A stretch of 22,295 nucleotides of DNA from a virus. Of the stretch, positions 20,856-22,295 are shown in pieces (the first letter of the stretch is position 1; the number at the start of each line of letters is the position of its first letter). Position numbers and translations under genes: made by a program. Below the pieces are notes generated by a model. It saw nothing but the letters and a program-made list of their open reading frames with translations. It was not told the origin of the DNA and made no database searches. The stretch lies in IMG/VR virus record IMGVR_UViG_3300022871_000129, positions 1 through 22,295 of that record; one strand, written 5' to 3'.

Positions 20856-21154
20856 TTTTGCCTTTGTTTCTATACCTTAATTCTATCAAATGTATAGACT
20901 CTTGTCAAGTATATATACTATCTATTATACACGTATCATACAATATATAGCTGTATCCCTTTGTTTCTAGGGGTTACGTCGATGTCAATAAATTTTAATA
21001 AGTTTCTGGAAAAAATCAATATTTTCTTGTATCTAAGTGGTGTATTATAGCTCGATACCTTGCTATCATTGAGTTATAAGGTGTTATTATATAATTTGAG
21101 CTTAACGATATTGTTTGAGCTTATTGGCTTTCCTGAATTGACATGAAAAAAGAC
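20856..21154 (-). repeat. Control cassette copy A (299-bp direct repeat)
   Basis: Near-identical to 21871-22169. The first ~150 bp (promoter, ATACACGTATCATAC and ACGTCGATGT motifs) differ at about four bases; ~47 bp in the middle have diverged without net length change; then over 60 bp are identical, including TATCATTGAGTTATA and TGAGCTTA. This fills the non-coding stretch 20834-21183 together with the terminator at its right end. Confidence 0.9.
20880..20908 (-). promoter_or_regulatory. Sigma-70 promoter of the 20833 operon
   Basis: Minus strand TTGACA (20908-20903), 17-nt spacer, TAGAAT (20885-20880), 47 nt upstream of the first ATG. A TATAAT (about 20924-20919) upstream could be a second, weaker start. 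Identical promoter in copy B. Confidence 0.85.
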
Positions 21155-21169
21155 TGGAAATTAATCCAG
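21146..21169 (-). terminator. Rho-independent terminator after the 21184 gene
   Basis: Minus strand CTGGA, short AT loop, TCCAG (21169-21154), then TC and TTTTTT. Lies 15 bp after the gene end, inside the edge of control cassette A. Confidence 0.75.
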
Positions 21170-21183
21170 CCTTGATAATCTTA

Positions 21184-21711
21184 TTATGTTGTTATTCTAT
21201 CTTGTTGCACCTTTTCGGCCGCAACAATGGAAGCATCCGCATCTTCTCTTGCTTCCATTGTTTTTCTTGCTTCATGTTCGCAAGAAATTCTTTCATTTCT
21301 TGCGATTTCTTCTACTTTTGTAGAAGAAATCCATTTTGTGTAGATGATGCGTCCTTTTTCATCTACACAAATAACTTTCTTAGAGGCCTTTTGAATTTCC
21401 TCCTGGATTTCTTCCCGTTGGGAAGACAGTGTTTCGCTGTCTTCCCAGGAAACGTCGTCCCATTGGGCATCTGTCATGCCCATTTTTTCCTGAATTGCAT
21501 AATTCAGGAATTCGGCTCTTCCATAAATCTCTTCGTATCCTTCACAAGGAACCCATGAGTTCCCCCATTCACCCCCTGTTTCGGTCACGATGACCGTCAA
21601 AACGCCTTTTTCGGCGTTATTTTTTTTTATTTTTGCAATTGTTGCAACTCTTTGAGCTGCAACTCTCTGCAATCTTTCGTTCCTAGTTTCTTTTCCTTCT
21701 ATTTTTTTCAT
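21184..21711 (-). CDS. Unknown protein encoded by a chain of DNA inverted repeats
   Basis: 175 residues from ATG 21711 (AAGGAG upstream). Basic N-terminus (MKKIEGKETRNERLQRVAAQ), central VLTVIVTETGGEWGNSWVPC, an acidic helical middle (EDSETLSSQREEIQEEIQKA) and a charged end rich in E-A-R-E. No domain recognised. The DNA is exceptional: perfect stems of 13 bp (21223-21235/21250-21262), 11 bp (21278-21288/21295-21305), 11 bp (21305-21315/21320-21330), 13 bp (21335-21347/21359-21371), 11 bp (21419-21429/21437-21447), 7 bp (21464-21470/21476-21482) and 10 bp (21487-21496/21501-21510), with shorter ones up to 21663. Adjacent stems abut, so nearly every base of 21223-21371 can pair locally. The protein reading may be only one of its roles. 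Confidence 0.6.
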   Translation of the reverse strand: MKKIEGKETRNERLQRVAAQRVATIAKIKKNNAEKGVLTVIVTETGGEWGNSWVPCEGYEEIYGRAEFLNYAIQEKMGMTDAQWDDVSWEDSETLSSQREEIQEEIQKASKKVICVDEKGRIIYTKWISSTKVEEIARNERISCEHEARKTMEAREDADASIVAAEKVQQDRITT

Positions 21712-21745
21712 TTTTTTTCTCCTTAGTTTTTTTATTCTTTTTTTA

Positions 21746-21850
21746 TTATTCTTTTTCTATTCCTTCAATGCATTGCGTGCAATTCCATGCACAGAAATTA
21801 CCATGACAATAAGGGCACATTCTCCCAGTTGTTTTAGTTTCTTTTTTCAT
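21746..21850 (-). CDS. Tiny cysteine-rich (zinc-binding-like) protein, 34 residues
   Basis: ATG 21850 with AAGGAG upstream, using an initiation region nearly the same as that of the gene at 21711. It has four to five closely spaced Cys and a His: CPYCHGNFCAWNCTQC, residues 12-27, suggesting a zinc knuckle. Ends at TAA 21748-21746. First gene after promoter B. Confidence 0.65.
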   Translation of the reverse strand: MKKETKTTGRMCPYCHGNFCAWNCTQCIEGIEKE

Positions 21851-21870
21851 TTTTTTTCTCCTTAGTTTCT

Positions 21871-22169
21871 TTTTGCCTTTGTTTCTATACCTTAATTCTA
21901 TCAAATGTATAGACTCTTGTCAAGTGCATATACTATCTATTATACACGTATCATACAATATATAGCTGTATCCCTTTGTTTATAGGGGTTACGTCGATGT
22001 CAATAAATTTTAAAAAGTTTTATAGTTTCACTGATATTTTGCCCTTGTTTGGTGGTTATAATTTGCTCGATACCTTGCTATCATTGAGTTATAAGGTGTT
22101 ATTATATAATTTGAGCTTAACGATATTGCCTTGAGCTTAATGGTTTCCTGAATTGACGTGAAAAAAGAC
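21871..22169 (-). repeat. Control cassette copy B (299-bp direct repeat)
   Basis: Second copy of the cassette at 20856-21154, offset about 1015 bp throughout. Carries promoter B, the same ACGTCGATGT and TATCATTGAGTTATA (22079-22093) motifs, and TGAGCTTA at 22112 and 22132. It accounts for the non-coding stretch 21851-22231 with the terminator at 22161-22188. Confidence 0.9.
21895..21923 (-). promoter_or_regulatory. Sigma-70 promoter of the 21850 operon
   Basis: Minus strand TTGACA (21923-21918), 17-nt spacer, TAGAAT (21900-21895), identical to promoter A, 45 nt upstream of the ATG at 21850. Confidence 0.85.
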
Positions 22170-22188
22170 GGGTTGAAGTCCCCGTCTT
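22161..22188 (-). terminator. Rho-independent terminator of the operon entering from the right
   Basis: Minus strand AAGACGGG, 8-nt loop, CCCGTCTT (22188-22165), then a T run to 22161. Ends the transcript of the partial gene at 22232. Confidence 0.9.
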
Positions 22189-22231
22189 GCTGGTATTATT
22201 ATGTTATTTTTATTTGCTTATTTCATCTTTC

Positions 22232-22295
22232 TTAATATTTGTTATCTTCTAGTATTTCTCTGATAGTTTCAATTTCATTTTCTGCTTCTACCGCC
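22232..22295 (-). CDS. C-terminal end of a gene cut by the window edge
   Basis: An open minus frame enters from the right edge and ends at TAA 22234-22232, about 45 bp before the terminator. The 20 visible residues (AVEAENEIETIREILEDNKY) are acidic and helical. Too short to identify. Confidence 0.5.
   Translation of the reverse strand, partial: AVEAENEIETIREILEDNKY

Noticed and set aside
21172-21558. 128-codon plus-strand ORF opposite the hairpin-tiled gene
   Set aside because: Lacks a ribosome binding site and promoter. The minus frame has a strong site, promoter and terminator. The dense inverted repeats explain the open complementary frame.
21601-21626. Plus-strand terminator (AACGCC / GGCGTT followed by T run)
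   Set aside because: It lies inside a minus-strand gene with no plus-strand transcript to end; it belongs to the hairpin series of that gene.
21184-21711. CRISPR array or tandem repeat explanation for the repeats in this gene
   Set aside because: The hairpins have different sequences and no constant repeat unit or spacer; they are inverted repeats, each unique.

Overview
The window is a stretch of an AT-rich tailed bacteriophage (or prophage) genome. Strong AAAGGGG/AGGAGG-type ribosome binding sites, ATGA-type overlaps between genes and TTGACA-17-TATAAT-like promoters suggest a low-GC host, probably a Gram-positive bacterium. The sequence alone does not identify the host. No integrase, repressor, capsid, large terminase or lysis gene is visible.

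Left part (about 45-11532, plus strand): a virion module. In order it holds a glycosyltransferase-like gene, a tail-completion (gpS/gpG-like) gene, a second tail/neck gene, a long major tail tube gene, a tail assembly chaperone pair joined by a textbook -1 ribosomal frameshift (A AAA AAC plus a long hairpin), a 1924-residue TP901-type tape measure gene, a small distal-tail candidate and a 476-residue tail-tip protein with three HxH motifs. The absence of a sheath gene favours a siphovirus-like tail.

Middle part (about 11569-15488, minus strand, convergent with the tail module): a beta-class DNA methyltransferase broken inside its catalytic DPPY region, a free-standing HNH endonuclease, a terminase-small-subunit-like gene of higher GC, a DUF5662 gene and several small unknown genes including a ribbon-helix-helix-like one. 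This cluster probably starts at a promoter near 15524-15553 that carries direct-repeat operator candidates.

Right part (about 15853-22295, minus strand): very compact operons of small accessory genes (zinc ribbons, a one-pass membrane protein, a pentapeptide-repeat-like protein and unknowns). They are separated by long non-coding control regions. Three such regions (17282-18140, 20834-21183, 21851-22231) share motifs: the octamer TGAGCTTA, TATCATTGAGWTATA and CGTCGAT. The last two regions are 299-bp near-duplicates at a constant offset of about 1015 bp, each carrying a terminator for the previous operon and a promoter for the next. The 17.3-18.1 kb region has seven exact and several degenerate TGAGCTTA copies followed by AT-rich, palindromic DNA, and could be a replication origin or a master control region.

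The most unusual signal is in 20.0-21.7 kb. Two protein-coding genes (20043-20489 and 21184-21711) are tiled almost end to end with perfect inverted repeats of 7-13 bp and short loops, so the mRNA (or single-stranded DNA) would fold into a chain of hairpins. Neighbouring genes of similar length show nothing similar by eye.
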